A stretch of DNA of 14,888 bases from Cytophagales bacterium (GTDB lineage Bacteria; Bacteroidota; Bacteroidia; Cytophagales; Cytophagaceae), in NCBI GenBank assembly GCA_025360235.1, contig JANYCO010000376.1:1-14888 (forward strand). Reading direction: 5' to 3'. Positions 6,642 through 14,888 of the stretch are shown here, one piece after another. Below the pieces are notes generated by a model. The model saw only the letters and a program-made list of their open reading frames with translations. It was not told the DNA's origin and searched no databases. Position 1 is the stretch's first letter. Each line of letters starts with the position of its first letter. The translations under genes were made by a program, and so were the position numbers.

Positions 6642-8711
6642 TTACAAAAACCAAAGATTATCCTTTCCGTAAGTTGGTATTCCTTCCTCGAAGTGAGGTG
6701 CCATTTCTGCTACCATCTCGGGATATTTAATTGTTACAGGTAGGTTTTGCTGGCGAACGGATTTCCAATACATTCTGCTGAACTGGTACACTTGCTCAAT
6801 GAGTTCTTTTGTTACTCTTGTTTCCTGTAGTTGTGTTTTGTCGTTACAATCAATTTTCAATTTTATCGGGAACGGATATCCATCTGCTGCGCTATGGTTG
6901 GCTCCGGAATAGCGTGTGTTGTTACAAAGCAGGTATCTGTTTTTACCAATGTTAATGTATGTGCCGCTTAAAGGCATTAACTCCGCCCAGCCTTTATCAA
7001 ATACTACAATGTCTTCAGATTCTGTTTTGTTTATGGAAACAATGAATACCGGAATGTTTAAATCAATTTCCTCCAAAGCAGCTTGTATTGGTGCAAGCTC
7101 TTTTTCGCTCATCGTTTTATAGAAGTGAATGATAAGCCGTTCGGGCGGATTGTTTACTGTTGCGTATTCACGAATGGCTCTGGAAATAGATCCTGCCAGC
7201 ACATCTATTTCGTGTTTCATAAAATATTCGAAGCGATTGAAGCCTCCTGTATTATTAAAACTAAAAGCACTACCAATGTATTGAACATCTATTGCTGTGT
7301 GTTTAAATGCTCCTACGCCAACGATGAGTTCATTTTTTACAGGTGTGTTTAAACGCCAGGGTGTACCGCCTAACTTAGCCAGTATGGCAACGGAAATATT
7401 TGTTAAGCTATACGCATAGGTGTTTTTAGTATCCTCTGGTTTTATTTTTGCCGGGTCAACTACTTGAGAAGTGATGCCACGTTTTAATAGTAGCTCTTTT
7501 ATTCTATAGTAGATTTCTCGTTTTGATAAGTCTTGTTCGTACTTACTAAATGGGGTGATGTAAATTGCAATGTATTTTGAATCGGGATTGAAGGTTCTTG
7601 TTTTAAGTTTTTCTTCGATCTCTGCAATCGGATTTTCTTTATCGTTGAATCCGATACTGAACTTATCTTCGGTGTGAAGGAGCACTTCTGCGTAACTATA
7701 AATACCCTTAAAAAAGCCCAATCCATCTTGTAGATAACCGTTGATTTTCTTAGCTGTTTCGATGTTGTCTTTATGAAGTATGTAGAAGACGTGAATATTA
7801 TTGTAGGGGCTCTTTTTGAATGGACCATGGAGTTTCATTCCATTATTTGGTGCAATATCAAAACCGTCTGTACCGGTTTTCTTGCCAAATGATAATTTAT
7901 TGCAATCTTTATCGGTTGCGTTTACGCGGGCAAGAGCAACTGGTAGAAAACCATTTTTATGAAGTGGAATAAGTTTTCTAAACTCCTCGTTATCTAAATA
8001 ATCTACATAAAACTTGGTAATTTTTGAAAGGTAACCTTTGTATCGATTGTCTCTTGGCTTTGTTTCTATTGGAAATCCGAGGGAACCTCTTAGGTTTTTA
8101 TTTAGCTGAGGATATACGTTGTTATAATCTACATCTTCCCAAGCGGCCATTTTTTCATACTTGGCTATTTGATTGCCGTGGAGAACCCAATTAAATTGTT
8201 CTGGCTCTATATGTTGTATAAGGTCCGTTACATTGCGTTTTAACACCTTCGATCTTCCATCGTATGAAAGTTGTAGCTCAGGATAGTTGCTTACTTCTGC
8301 CAGTTGAACGCTCAGCGTGAATTTATCGTACAGCCAATATTTATCGGTGGATTGATTCTCCAAGAGAATCCAGATCTGATTTTCTTTGATGAAGGTTTGT
8401 TTGATAACCTGCGGTGTTACTTTTCGAAAATAATAATTTATTTGCCTGTTGTAGTAGAGCTTAATTAAGTCTGGATTTTCCTTTTTGAAATCTATGTGCA
8501 GCGGAGTGAAGCCTTCCATTTCTCCCGTAAATGTTGTAGCAATGAATTTCTGTGAGGATGGGATGTTCGGGAAGATGCTTTCTATTGCAGATGGGAATGA
8601 TGTTTTGTGAATACGCGGAAGCTTTTTTTGTTCTTCTCTATGGAAATTGAATTTTACTGTTCCGGTAGGCCAGTCGAAGGTAAGTATATTGAAGTGTAGG
8701 TTTTGAGACAT
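6642..8711 (-). CDS. ago: Long prokaryotic Argonaute with catalytically inactive PIWI domain
   Basis: 689 residues, the size of long pAgos with a reduced PAZ region. The MID domain (about 375-455) has a YK-type guide 5'-end pocket: Y401, K405, Q416 and K446 in AILAKLGG, leading into the typical GGTPWRL. PIWI follows (about 460-689) with the conserved LPVTIKYPEMVAEM near the end, and the chain ends in ...LWFL, whose carboxylate normally helps hold the guide-end metal. The catalytic tetrad is broken: the usual VGID is VGVG (G467 for the first Asp), and the usual HRDG is HFYK (Y531 for the third Asp). It should bind guide and target but not cut, as in the long-B class, and so needs a partner effector. 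It starts 21 bases after rhuM; no typical nuclease, SIR2 or TIR partner lies adjacent. The N, L1 and PAZ borders are not clear by eye. Confidence 0.93.
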   Translation of the reverse strand: MSQNLHFNILTFDWPTGTVKFNFHREEQKKLPRIHKTSFPSAIESIFPNIPSSQKFIATTFTGEMEGFTPLHIDFKKENPDLIKLYYNRQINYYFRKVTPQVIKQTFIKENQIWILLENQSTDKYWLYDKFTLSVQLAEVSNYPELQLSYDGRSKVLKRNVTDLIQHIEPEQFNWVLHGNQIAKYEKMAAWEDVDYNNVYPQLNKNLRGSLGFPIETKPRDNRYKGYLSKITKFYVDYLDNEEFRKLIPLHKNGFLPVALARVNATDKDCNKLSFGKKTGTDGFDIAPNNGMKLHGPFKKSPYNNIHVFYILHKDNIETAKKINGYLQDGLGFFKGIYSYAEVLLHTEDKFSIGFNDKENPIAEIEEKLKTRTFNPDSKYIAIYITPFSKYEQDLSKREIYYRIKELLLKRGITSQVVDPAKIKPEDTKNTYAYSLTNISVAILAKLGGTPWRLNTPVKNELIVGVGAFKHTAIDVQYIGSAFSFNNTGGFNRFEYFMKHEIDVLAGSISRAIREYATVNNPPERLIIHFYKTMSEKELAPIQAALEEIDLNIPVFIVSINKTESEDIVVFDKGWAELMPLSGTYINIGKNRYLLCNNTRYSGANHSAADGYPFPIKLKIDCNDKTQLQETRVTKELIEQVYQFSRMYWKSVRQQNLPVTIKYPEMVAEMAPHFEEGIPTYGKDNLWFL

Positions 8712-8732
8712 CGGAGGTTTTTGGGGTTATGT

Positions 8733-9773
8733 TTATTTTTTTCCTTTTTTAGGTTTATCCTGCTTTGAGGTTAGCTTCTTCACTTCTTTATCAAAGTCGC
8801 TTTCAAAATTTTTATCCTGGGTGACGCGGAATTTCTCGTACTCCTTTTCGGCAAGCTTCATCGCTACATCATGACGGACTTTACCTGCATCTTTTAATAT
8901 CTGGTATTCATTGAATTGAAGGAAGGCATCTAACTTTAATATCCAATCTGTCATCTTCATTGGTATTTGCCTTGCCGCCTGATTCTCAGCATAATCAAGG
9001 TACATGGAAACGATACGCTCCAGGTCTTTGATTTCTTTTTCTATGAGGTAGTTTTTGGCAATACTAATATCACCTTTCAACACCTTGCCTTTGGGTGCAT
9101 TTTTAAATGTCTGCAACCCCATATTGGGTTTTGTAGCATTAGCTCTTTCGGCAATTATCTGTGCGGCTGTTTTGCCGGATATGGCATAGTGGAGTTTGTT
9201 CTGAACCGTTTTAAAGAACGTTTGGGTTATCTCTGCTTCCTTGCTGTAATCAATGCTGCACTGCTCGTATATGTCGGTTATTTTAAGGTAGAATCTCCGT
9301 TCGCTTGCGCGTATCTCGCGGATACGTTCTAACAGCTCATCAAAGTAGTCTTTACCAAACCGCGTTCCTTGTTTGAGGCGTGTATCGTCTAAAACAAACC
9401 CCTTGATAATAAACTCTTTGAGTGTCTTTGTAGCCCAGATACGGAATTGAGTTGCCTGGTAACTATTAATCCTATAACCGACCGCAATTATTGCATCAAG
9501 GTTGAAAAAATCGACATCGCGGGAAACATCTCGTAAACCCTCTTTTTGAACTATCCGGATTTTCCGGATAGTTGCCTCCCGATCAAGCTCTACGGTTTTA
9601 TAGATGTTCTGTAAATGTTCGTTTACCGTTCTTACATCAACGCCAAAGAGATCAGCCATTTTTCTTTGATTGAGCCAAAAGGTCTCATCATTGAAAATGA
9701 CTTCGATTTTAACATCGCCTTCCGGGCTACTGTAAAATATTATATCTGAGGATTGGGGTGTATTATCTTCCAT
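8733..9773 (-). CDS. rhuM: RhuM-family protein
   Basis: 346 residues, the usual length of the RhuM family (named from a Salmonella pathogenicity-island gene; biochemical function unsettled). The N-terminal part has a putative winged-helix or helix-turn-helix region, FWLNQRKMADLFGVDVRTV (32-50). Then come the family-typical stretches RKIRIVQKEG (70-79), DVDFFNLDAIIAVGYRINS (86-104) and RIWATKTLKEFIIKGF (111-126), and a middle segment ISGKTAAQIIAERA (198-211). The C-terminus is lysine-rich (KQDKPKKGKK), suggesting nucleic-acid contact. RhuM genes commonly sit inside type I restriction operons of Bacteroidota, as here. The gene lies 23 bases after the small membrane protein and 21 bases before the pAgo. 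An upstream ATG in the gap runs into a stop after two codons, so this start stands. Confidence 0.9.
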   Translation of the reverse strand: MEDNTPQSSDIIFYSSPEGDVKIEVIFNDETFWLNQRKMADLFGVDVRTVNEHLQNIYKTVELDREATIRKIRIVQKEGLRDVSRDVDFFNLDAIIAVGYRINSYQATQFRIWATKTLKEFIIKGFVLDDTRLKQGTRFGKDYFDELLERIREIRASERRFYLKITDIYEQCSIDYSKEAEITQTFFKTVQNKLHYAISGKTAAQIIAERANATKPNMGLQTFKNAPKGKVLKGDISIAKNYLIEKEIKDLERIVSMYLDYAENQAARQIPMKMTDWILKLDAFLQFNEYQILKDAGKVRHDVAMKLAEKEYEKFRVTQDKNFESDFDKEVKKLTSKQDKPKKGKK

Positions 9774-9796
9774 TTCTATTTCATCGATTATTTTGG

Positions 9797-10189
9797 CTAG
9801 ATGTTTATGGCAATAAAAACATTCAATAAGATTAGCCCTCCTGCAAGAAAAACTATCATTAGAATATTGAATAGCTTAGTAAAAAAATCAAATCTCTTTG
9901 ATGTTTTATCTGTCTTTTGATGAATGTGCTCTATTTTGAAATTGATTGCCTTTAGTGATGTGTAATGTGATAAAATGCAAATAAGTATTACAGTACCAAA
10001 ACTTATCCAAGCAAGCAATAGTAAGGGCTTGTTGGTCGCACCTTCTAATTTCACTACGTCTTTGATGAAAGCCAATGAAACACCTAATGCACCTGAAGCA
10101 ATAAACAAAACCTGTTTATCGAATTGTGATGAACTTTGGATGTAAGCTTTATTAAGCTGTTCTAAATATGTGATTTTATCTTTGGCCAT
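9797..10189 (-). CDS. Small membrane protein with three predicted helices
   Basis: 130 residues. The N-terminus (1-25) is polar and amphipathic. Hydrophobic segments lie at about 26-44 (QVLFIASGALGVSLAFI), 55-75 (PLLLLAWISFGTVILICIL) and 104-128 (FNILMIVFLAGGLILLNVF). A basic/polar loop (78-103, with KTDKTSKRFDF) separates the last two. No enzymatic motif is seen and the family is not recognised. The ATG shares its A with the hsdR stop (TAATG), so it is translationally coupled to hsdR and looks like a genuine part of the restriction operon. Membrane effectors occur in several abortive defence systems, including some partners of inactive long pAgos, so an effector role for this one is possible but untested. 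Confidence 0.8.
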   Translation of the reverse strand: MAKDKITYLEQLNKAYIQSSSQFDKQVLFIASGALGVSLAFIKDVVKLEGATNKPLLLLAWISFGTVILICILSHYTSLKAINFKIEHIHQKTDKTSKRFDFFTKLFNILMIVFLAGGLILLNVFIAINI

Positions 10190-13100
10190 TACTTCTTAGG
10201 GGGTTTAGGTTGTTTTGGTAACTCTAAACCATCAATAATATCATTGTCTTTTAAAGTTCTTTCAAAATCATCGCAGAGTTGGGTTAAGCTGTCTTTAGTT
10301 TCTCGTTTAAAAAACTCTCCTAACTCTTTATTGATGATAATGTATTTTCTGTAGATTTTTGAGAAGTCGCTGTAAATCTCATCCTGGCTAAAAGCGGTGC
10401 CATCATCGGTAATTTTTGCAATTAATCTTTTCCCTAAATCATCTGTTTTTATGTAATCAAAAAAGGTGTCAATTTTTGCCTCAAAATCTTTTATCATTTC
10501 GGCAATAGCTTCTTCCTCGTTGTTCCGTTTTTCAATTACTTTAAGAATGTTGTATTTGAATTTATTTCCATCTTCACCATCAGGCTCGCTTACCTTAGAG
10601 GTTTTTACAGGTTTTGTCACATAATCTAACGGAGCTACAATACCTATTTTATTATCAAAGTAAATTTCAACATCATCTATTATGTCGGTTGGTTTGTAGA
10701 TGTGGTTATACTCAGTATTGAACTTGCGCAGGAACTCTAAAAATAAAACATCACTATACTTTGCTTCTAGTTCAATTACAAATTCAATGAGATTTAAAAT
10801 CTTGAAATAATTGTTGATTGTGCCTTTTAGCTTTTTAGCATCTACCTTATTTTTTCTGATGTAGTCAGAAAAGGTATTTTGCATTTCTAAAATCAAGTTT
10901 ATATCCTTAGTACTCTGATTGTATTTTACAAAATTGGGGTACTGTGAAACCAGTAAGGAATGTTCTTTTAATTCCTTGTAATATATTTCCAATTTACCTT
11001 CATCGCCTAATGGATCAAAGTCTGACACTACTACATTACTAAAGTGTTCAAACGCTACCTTGATGTTTTTTACATTTATATTCTTGTAAGAGAAATCAAC
11101 AATTTTGCAGTCGTTCTTGTACTTGGTGGTTCTGTTTACCCTTGATATGGTTTGAATAGCATTGATGCCCCTTATTTCTTTGTCTAGGAATAAAGTATGT
11201 AGTTTGGGTTCATCATAGCCTGTTTGTAATTTATCGACTACTATTATTATTCCATTCTTGGCTAATTTGAAATTCTGTAAAACCGTTTTCTCATTTACAC
11301 CATCATTAATACTGTTGCTGCTTTGGTGGTCTTGGCTATCAGAATAAACGATGTAAACCGGAGCGTCTTTAAATCTTTCGTATTTCTTTTGATTAGTAAT
11401 TTCCTTGAAATGCTTTTTGATGAACCCAGCGTATTTGATAGCATTTGGAATCGATGTTGTGGCCAACATTGCTTTTGCTGTACCTCTTATGTTGTGGTAC
11501 ACCGTGGTAACTAATCTCTCAACAATGAAATGAGAGATTGCCTCTATTCTTTGTGGGTTGGCATATATCTTCTTTTTACGAATGGCGTATTTTTTACCAT
11601 CTGCCCCAAAACCTGTATCAGTATTATCTGGAACATCTTCGTAACCTGTATCTCCCTCAAAGCCTTCTAACTCGTTTTCAGGTGATTCAAAATACATTTT
11701 AGATGAAACTGGTACAATGCCTTTTATCGGATTTAAAATGTAGCCGTCTTCAATAGCCTCTTTCATTGTGTAGCTATCAAAAGGTATCCAAATTTTCTCG
11801 GCTTCGGCATACTTATTAAACTCACCAAATCTTGCTAAAGTGTGGTCGCTTGGCGTGGCAGTAAAACCTACTATTAAGTTCTTTTTGTGAAGTGTTTTTG
11901 AATATCCGGTGCTATTGTCAAAACTACTTTGCAGTTCATCAAAAATACTTATCATCTCCTGATTCTGAACTCCGTCATTGCTTCTATGGATTTCATCGAT
12001 AAGAAATGCAATACGAAGTTTTGACAGGTCTTTTATTGTTGAGGCATCTAAGATGTCTTTAACGGTACCGAATTTTTGAACATTTACAATTACTATTCTT
12101 TTATCGCTGGATAAAGCTGTAGCGAAGGTTTTTTTGTCATAGGCTTCAATGAACATTCCTTTTTGAATATTCATATTGTGCAGCATGGTATCTAACTGAT
12201 CTCTTAATTGCAACCTATCAACAACCAGCATTATTTTATCATAAACATATACCCCATTTTTACGGAGGTCTTTTAGTTGTAATGCTGTCCAACCAATGAT
12301 GTTACTTTTGCCAAATCCTGCTGAATACTGGAGCAATAATGAATAGACATTTTTATTGTTTTGGTACTTCTGCCTTTTGGTAATGAGTTCTTTTATTTTT
12401 TCATCGCCTACACCTTTGTCTTTTAGCTCCTTTTCTAATTTTTTGATGAAATAGTCTGGCTCGGTTTCGTGTTCTAAAAACTCATCTATTTTGCTTAGAA
12501 CTTTGTCTGTACCAAATTTTTGTTTCGGACGTGGGCTTATCAGTCTTCCGTCATTGTGTTTGTACTCTTTGGTTTTGCTACCTTCTTTTTTAATTAATTC
12601 TCGTTCAATAAAATTATAATAGAGTATTTCTTTCTCTATCATTTTTTTGTCGTACAAAGCTTTAAATATCTCTTCGAAGCGTTGTGTTTTGTTGGCTTCT
12701 TTGTTGCGAAGAGGGTATTGTTTAAAGTCTTTTTCGATTTTATTATCATAGGGCGTAAAATCGTAGGAGCCCGAAGCAACGATTGATTTTATTTCTTCAA
12801 ACTGGTTGCTAATATTCCGAATTACATAGGTTTCGTTAAGGTCGGTTGATGTGATATGTATCGCTTTTTCAAAAATCTTTAAAAAGTCTTTACGGATGGA
12901 CTGAGAAATATCGTTGCCATCGGCAATGACTAGATATTCCTGCACTGCTGTGAGGTAGTCATTGGCTACTTTCTTTCTGCCGTTGCTTCGTGCATTTTGA
13001 TTGGTGTAGTTGCTTTTAAGTTCACTGTATCCCAAGAAAATGCCATTGAGGAAAAACGTTAAATCGGGTCGGAAGGAAAAGCGTTGTTTGCCCTCATATT

Positions 13101-13506
13101 TGTAAGTGTAGGGTAATTCCTGAATAACAGAAAATATGTTTTGGCTAAACAAGGTGTCTTCATGAGTTTCGCTACCACTCGGGTAAAACAAATGCAAAGA
13201 AATACCCTCAAAGGTTATTGTTTTGTTTGTATTGATGAACAAAGCCATATTGGCCGCACTCTTTAACCTATCGTGCAATTCGTTGGCAATGGCATCCAGC
13301 AATTCTTTTTCATTGCCAAACTTCCGTAACAGTTTTTTGTAGTTGTCTTTATTTAAGCTGGTTTCGGAAAGGAAGTGTTTAAGATCCTCAACCAAAAAGA
13401 ATTGAGGCGAAACAGTATTTGCCTTCGCTTCTTTGTATTGGAGTCCGTCCTGCCTTTCGCAAAGAAAGTTAATGAGGTACTTATCTTGTAGGTCTAGTTC
13501 GTTCAT
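10189..13506 (-). CDS. hsdR: Type I restriction enzyme R subunit (HsdR)
   Basis: 1105 residues, normal for HsdR. This is the motor and nuclease subunit, which translocates DNA bound by the M2S complex and cuts at a distance. The N-terminal nuclease domain has a PD-(D/E)xK site: RPDLTFF (D148) and SELK (E162, K164). The SF2 motor follows: the Walker A loop SAGFGKSN (395-402), the DEIH box (504-507), TATP (549-552), then motifs V and VI in VDKLQTGYDEP and QTISRVNRT. The C-terminal region is helical and probably binds the methylase core. The start lies one base after the hsdS stop. All key residues appear intact, so the subunit should be active. Confidence 0.97.
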   Translation of the reverse strand: MNELDLQDKYLINFLCERQDGLQYKEAKANTVSPQFFLVEDLKHFLSETSLNKDNYKKLLRKFGNEKELLDAIANELHDRLKSAANMALFINTNKTITFEGISLHLFYPSGSETHEDTLFSQNIFSVIQELPYTYKYEGKQRFSFRPDLTFFLNGIFLGYSELKSNYTNQNARSNGRKKVANDYLTAVQEYLVIADGNDISQSIRKDFLKIFEKAIHITSTDLNETYVIRNISNQFEEIKSIVASGSYDFTPYDNKIEKDFKQYPLRNKEANKTQRFEEIFKALYDKKMIEKEILYYNFIERELIKKEGSKTKEYKHNDGRLISPRPKQKFGTDKVLSKIDEFLEHETEPDYFIKKLEKELKDKGVGDEKIKELITKRQKYQNNKNVYSLLLQYSAGFGKSNIIGWTALQLKDLRKNGVYVYDKIMLVVDRLQLRDQLDTMLHNMNIQKGMFIEAYDKKTFATALSSDKRIVIVNVQKFGTVKDILDASTIKDLSKLRIAFLIDEIHRSNDGVQNQEMISIFDELQSSFDNSTGYSKTLHKKNLIVGFTATPSDHTLARFGEFNKYAEAEKIWIPFDSYTMKEAIEDGYILNPIKGIVPVSSKMYFESPENELEGFEGDTGYEDVPDNTDTGFGADGKKYAIRKKKIYANPQRIEAISHFIVERLVTTVYHNIRGTAKAMLATTSIPNAIKYAGFIKKHFKEITNQKKYERFKDAPVYIVYSDSQDHQSSNSINDGVNEKTVLQNFKLAKNGIIIVVDKLQTGYDEPKLHTLFLDKEIRGINAIQTISRVNRTTKYKNDCKIVDFSYKNINVKNIKVAFEHFSNVVVSDFDPLGDEGKLEIYYKELKEHSLLVSQYPNFVKYNQSTKDINLILEMQNTFSDYIRKNKVDAKKLKGTINNYFKILNLIEFVIELEAKYSDVLFLEFLRKFNTEYNHIYKPTDIIDDVEIYFDNKIGIVAPLDYVTKPVKTSKVSEPDGEDGNKFKYNILKVIEKRNNEEEAIAEMIKDFEAKIDTFFDYIKTDDLGKRLIAKITDDGTAFSQDEIYSDFSKIYRKYIIINKELGEFFKRETKDSLTQLCDDFERTLKDNDIIDGLELPKQPKPPKK

Positions 13507-13507
13507 A

Positions 13508-14821
13508 CTAGTTTTTAGTAACTTTTATTTTGCCTGTAATTACATCGTTTATCAATGTTTTACGAAGCTCAGTATGTGTTTCTATTTGCTTTTGAATGTT
13601 GGCTACAATGGCATCTATCTTTTGCGTTTTTGTGTCTAAATAGGTGGCTATTTCCGTTTGCTCTGCTAAAGGTGGAATAGCTAAATGAAGAGCTAGAAGA
13701 TCCTTTTTCTGTAATTCGGTCTGATTGGTGGAACCCAAAGCGAGCAGGTCATTAATTAAGTGAAAATTAATCGAGAAAAAATAGTGTAAAAAACTTGGCG
13801 CAAATCGCTTTCTACCATCTCTTAATATAGTCACATGACTATCTGCAATATAATTTTTATCGGATTTATTGAATAAAACTGTTTTGCCTAAGACACCGCC
13901 ACCTGTTGATGCTATTAGAATATCACCATATTTTAAGGTGCCTCTTTCAGTATTTTTTTTGTCGGTAAATTGTATTTTTTCTTCATTTAAATAGCCTTTA
14001 CTAAATGTTGCTTGATTGATTACTTTGAAGGCGCTGTATTCAACATAAGAAGGACTTGTACCTCTGTTTACATAGTCACAAATATTTTTCAACCTCTTCA
14101 CTTCCCAATGTTCAGGTATTTGCCCTATCCATTCGATACCACTTTCTTTCAACTTCACATTTTTATCTAAGCCCTTACACACTGCATCATTGATAATGCT
14201 TTTGCGTAGTTCTTTGTTGTAGTCGGATTTTTTAGTAAGGAGGTTTACTTTTTTATCAATTGCTTGAGTTTTTGTATCGAGGTATTGGGCAATTTGATTT
14301 TGTTCTTCAAGTGGTGGTAAAATGACAGGTACATTTAAAGTTTGCCCCATATTTAAAGCCTCTTTTGATGTCCCTGCTTGAATTAAATTAATGTATTCCT
14401 TTACTGCATAAGTTTTGAAATAATTTGAAATATATGGTACTAATTTTCTATTTAGCCTTATGTAGATAATATGTTGATTTATGTTTGCTGTTGGCATTGA
14501 CTGTGGCACAATGCAAGTTCTACCAATAGATGCCCCGGTAATATTTATCAAAATATCATTTGGCTTTAATTGAGAACTTTTCATTTTATTATGTGTTGCT
14601 TCATCAATAAAAGAAACATCATCAATTCTCAAACCGTCATCATAAACATTTTGACTTCTCAATAATGGAACACCTGAATTAACGTAAACTTCACTACCAC
14701 CTTTTGGCGTAACACCACTACCAATTCTAACTACTATGTCCTTAACTCTTTTAATTGACCAATGATTAGGGACATTCCCTATCCAGTCAATGCCAGATGA
14801 TTTAACTTTATCGTACCTCAT
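13508..14821 (-). CDS. hsdS: Type I restriction-modification specificity subunit (HsdS)
   Basis: 437 residues with the duplicated HsdS layout. Half 1 opens with WIGNVPNHWSIKRVKDI (13-29), has target-recognition domain 1 (about 30-165), and the conserved helix region beginning ILPPLEEQNQIAQYLDTKTQ (167-186). Half 2 opens with WIGQIPEHWEVKRLKNI (231-247), has recognition domain 2 (about 248-380), and the second helix region beginning AIPPLAEQTEIATYLDTKTQ (381-400). The two recognition domains differ in sequence, so a bipartite asymmetric target is expected; the target cannot be read by eye. The start ATG overlaps the upstream stop as ATGA. No invertible second hsdS copy is present in the window. 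Confidence 0.97.
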   Translation of the reverse strand: MRYDKVKSSGIDWIGNVPNHWSIKRVKDIVVRIGSGVTPKGGSEVYVNSGVPLLRSQNVYDDGLRIDDVSFIDEATHNKMKSSQLKPNDILINITGASIGRTCIVPQSMPTANINQHIIYIRLNRKLVPYISNYFKTYAVKEYINLIQAGTSKEALNMGQTLNVPVILPPLEEQNQIAQYLDTKTQAIDKKVNLLTKKSDYNKELRKSIINDAVCKGLDKNVKLKESGIEWIGQIPEHWEVKRLKNICDYVNRGTSPSYVEYSAFKVINQATFSKGYLNEEKIQFTDKKNTERGTLKYGDILIASTGGGVLGKTVLFNKSDKNYIADSHVTILRDGRKRFAPSFLHYFFSINFHLINDLLALGSTNQTELQKKDLLALHLAIPPLAEQTEIATYLDTKTQKIDAIVANIQKQIETHTELRKTLINDVITGKIKVTKN

Positions 14822-14888
14822 ATAGCCAAATCATTTTCCAGTTTAGCTAGCTCTTTTTCCAGGGCACTTAAATCGCTTGTGATTTTGG
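14818..14888 (-). CDS. hsdM: C-terminal end of type I DNA methylase subunit HsdM (partial)
   Basis: A minus-strand frame enters from the right edge and ends with TGA at 14820-14818, overlapping the hsdS ATG (ATGA). The last 22 residues (SDLSALEKELAKLENDLAI at the end) form a leucine-heptad amphipathic helix, like the coiled-coil tail with which HsdM ends and contacts HsdS. Position directly before hsdS and the four-base overlap make hsdM the obvious reading. The catalytic part lies outside the window, so activity cannot be judged. Confidence 0.8.
   Translation of the reverse strand, partial: KITSDLSALEKELAKLENDLAI

Noticed and set aside
6642..8711. Reading the Argonaute as a short pAgo (SPARTA/SPARDA type)
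   Set aside because: Short pAgos have only MID and PIWI, usually 400-520 residues, with a separate APAZ partner fused to TIR, SIR2 or nuclease. This protein has about 370 residues before MID and no APAZ partner nearby.
9551..9571. Perfect 8-bp palindrome (CTATCCGG / CCGGATAG, 5-base spacer) inside rhuM, operator-like
   Set aside because: It encodes the family-typical RKIRIVQ region, where an Ile-Arg / Ile-Arg pair with similar codons gives the symmetry. It lies well inside a coding region with no start nearby.

Overview
The window looks like the chromosome of a Bacteroidota bacterium, probably near the Chitinophagales or Sphingobacteriales (rank below phylum is inference). The genes are AT-rich and tightly packed. 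No start codon in the long operon has a Shine-Dalgarno sequence, which is typical of that phylum. The proteins are of types common in Bacteroidota defence islands. I found no tRNA, rRNA, CRISPR array, transposase or integrase.

Layout. Positions 1-131 hold the last 42 codons of a plus-strand gene ending in a membrane helix, followed by a strong intrinsic terminator (151-184). Positions 185-1661 have no convincing protein gene but much secondary structure: a large hairpin (283-358), a minus-strand hairpin series ending in an intrinsic terminator (536-561), a nested inverted repeat of about 145 bp (723-868), and a G-rich block (about 960-1640) with two dispersed repeat words that form at least three hairpins. 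From 1662 to the right edge every gene is on the minus strand and nearly contiguous. In transcription order they are: 3' end of hsdM, hsdS, hsdR, a small three-helix membrane protein, a RhuM-family protein, a long prokaryotic Argonaute (pAgo), an AlkB-type dioxygenase, a compact SF1 (UvrD/Rep-like) helicase, a 581-residue coiled-coil protein with a SAP/Rho-N-like C-terminus, and a 488-residue protein with a C-terminal class I methyltransferase domain.

How the genes may work together. hsdM-hsdS-hsdR is a complete type I restriction-modification set, apart from the part of hsdM outside the window. RhuM and small membrane proteins are frequent passengers in such operons. The second half is the unusual part. 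The pAgo keeps a full MID guide-binding pocket and the C-terminal carboxylate, but its PIWI domain has lost at least two catalytic aspartates, so it should bind guide and target without cutting. Inactive long pAgos (long-B type) work through a partner effector. No standard partner (PD-(D/E)xK nuclease, SIR2, TIR) lies next to this one. The nearest candidates are RhuM, the three-helix membrane protein, AlkB, and the helicase/581-aa/methyltransferase trio, which is tightly coupled by a TAATG overlap and a 6-bp gap. The trio could be an independent, undescribed defence cassette or the effector arm of the pAgo. The sequence alone cannot decide which.
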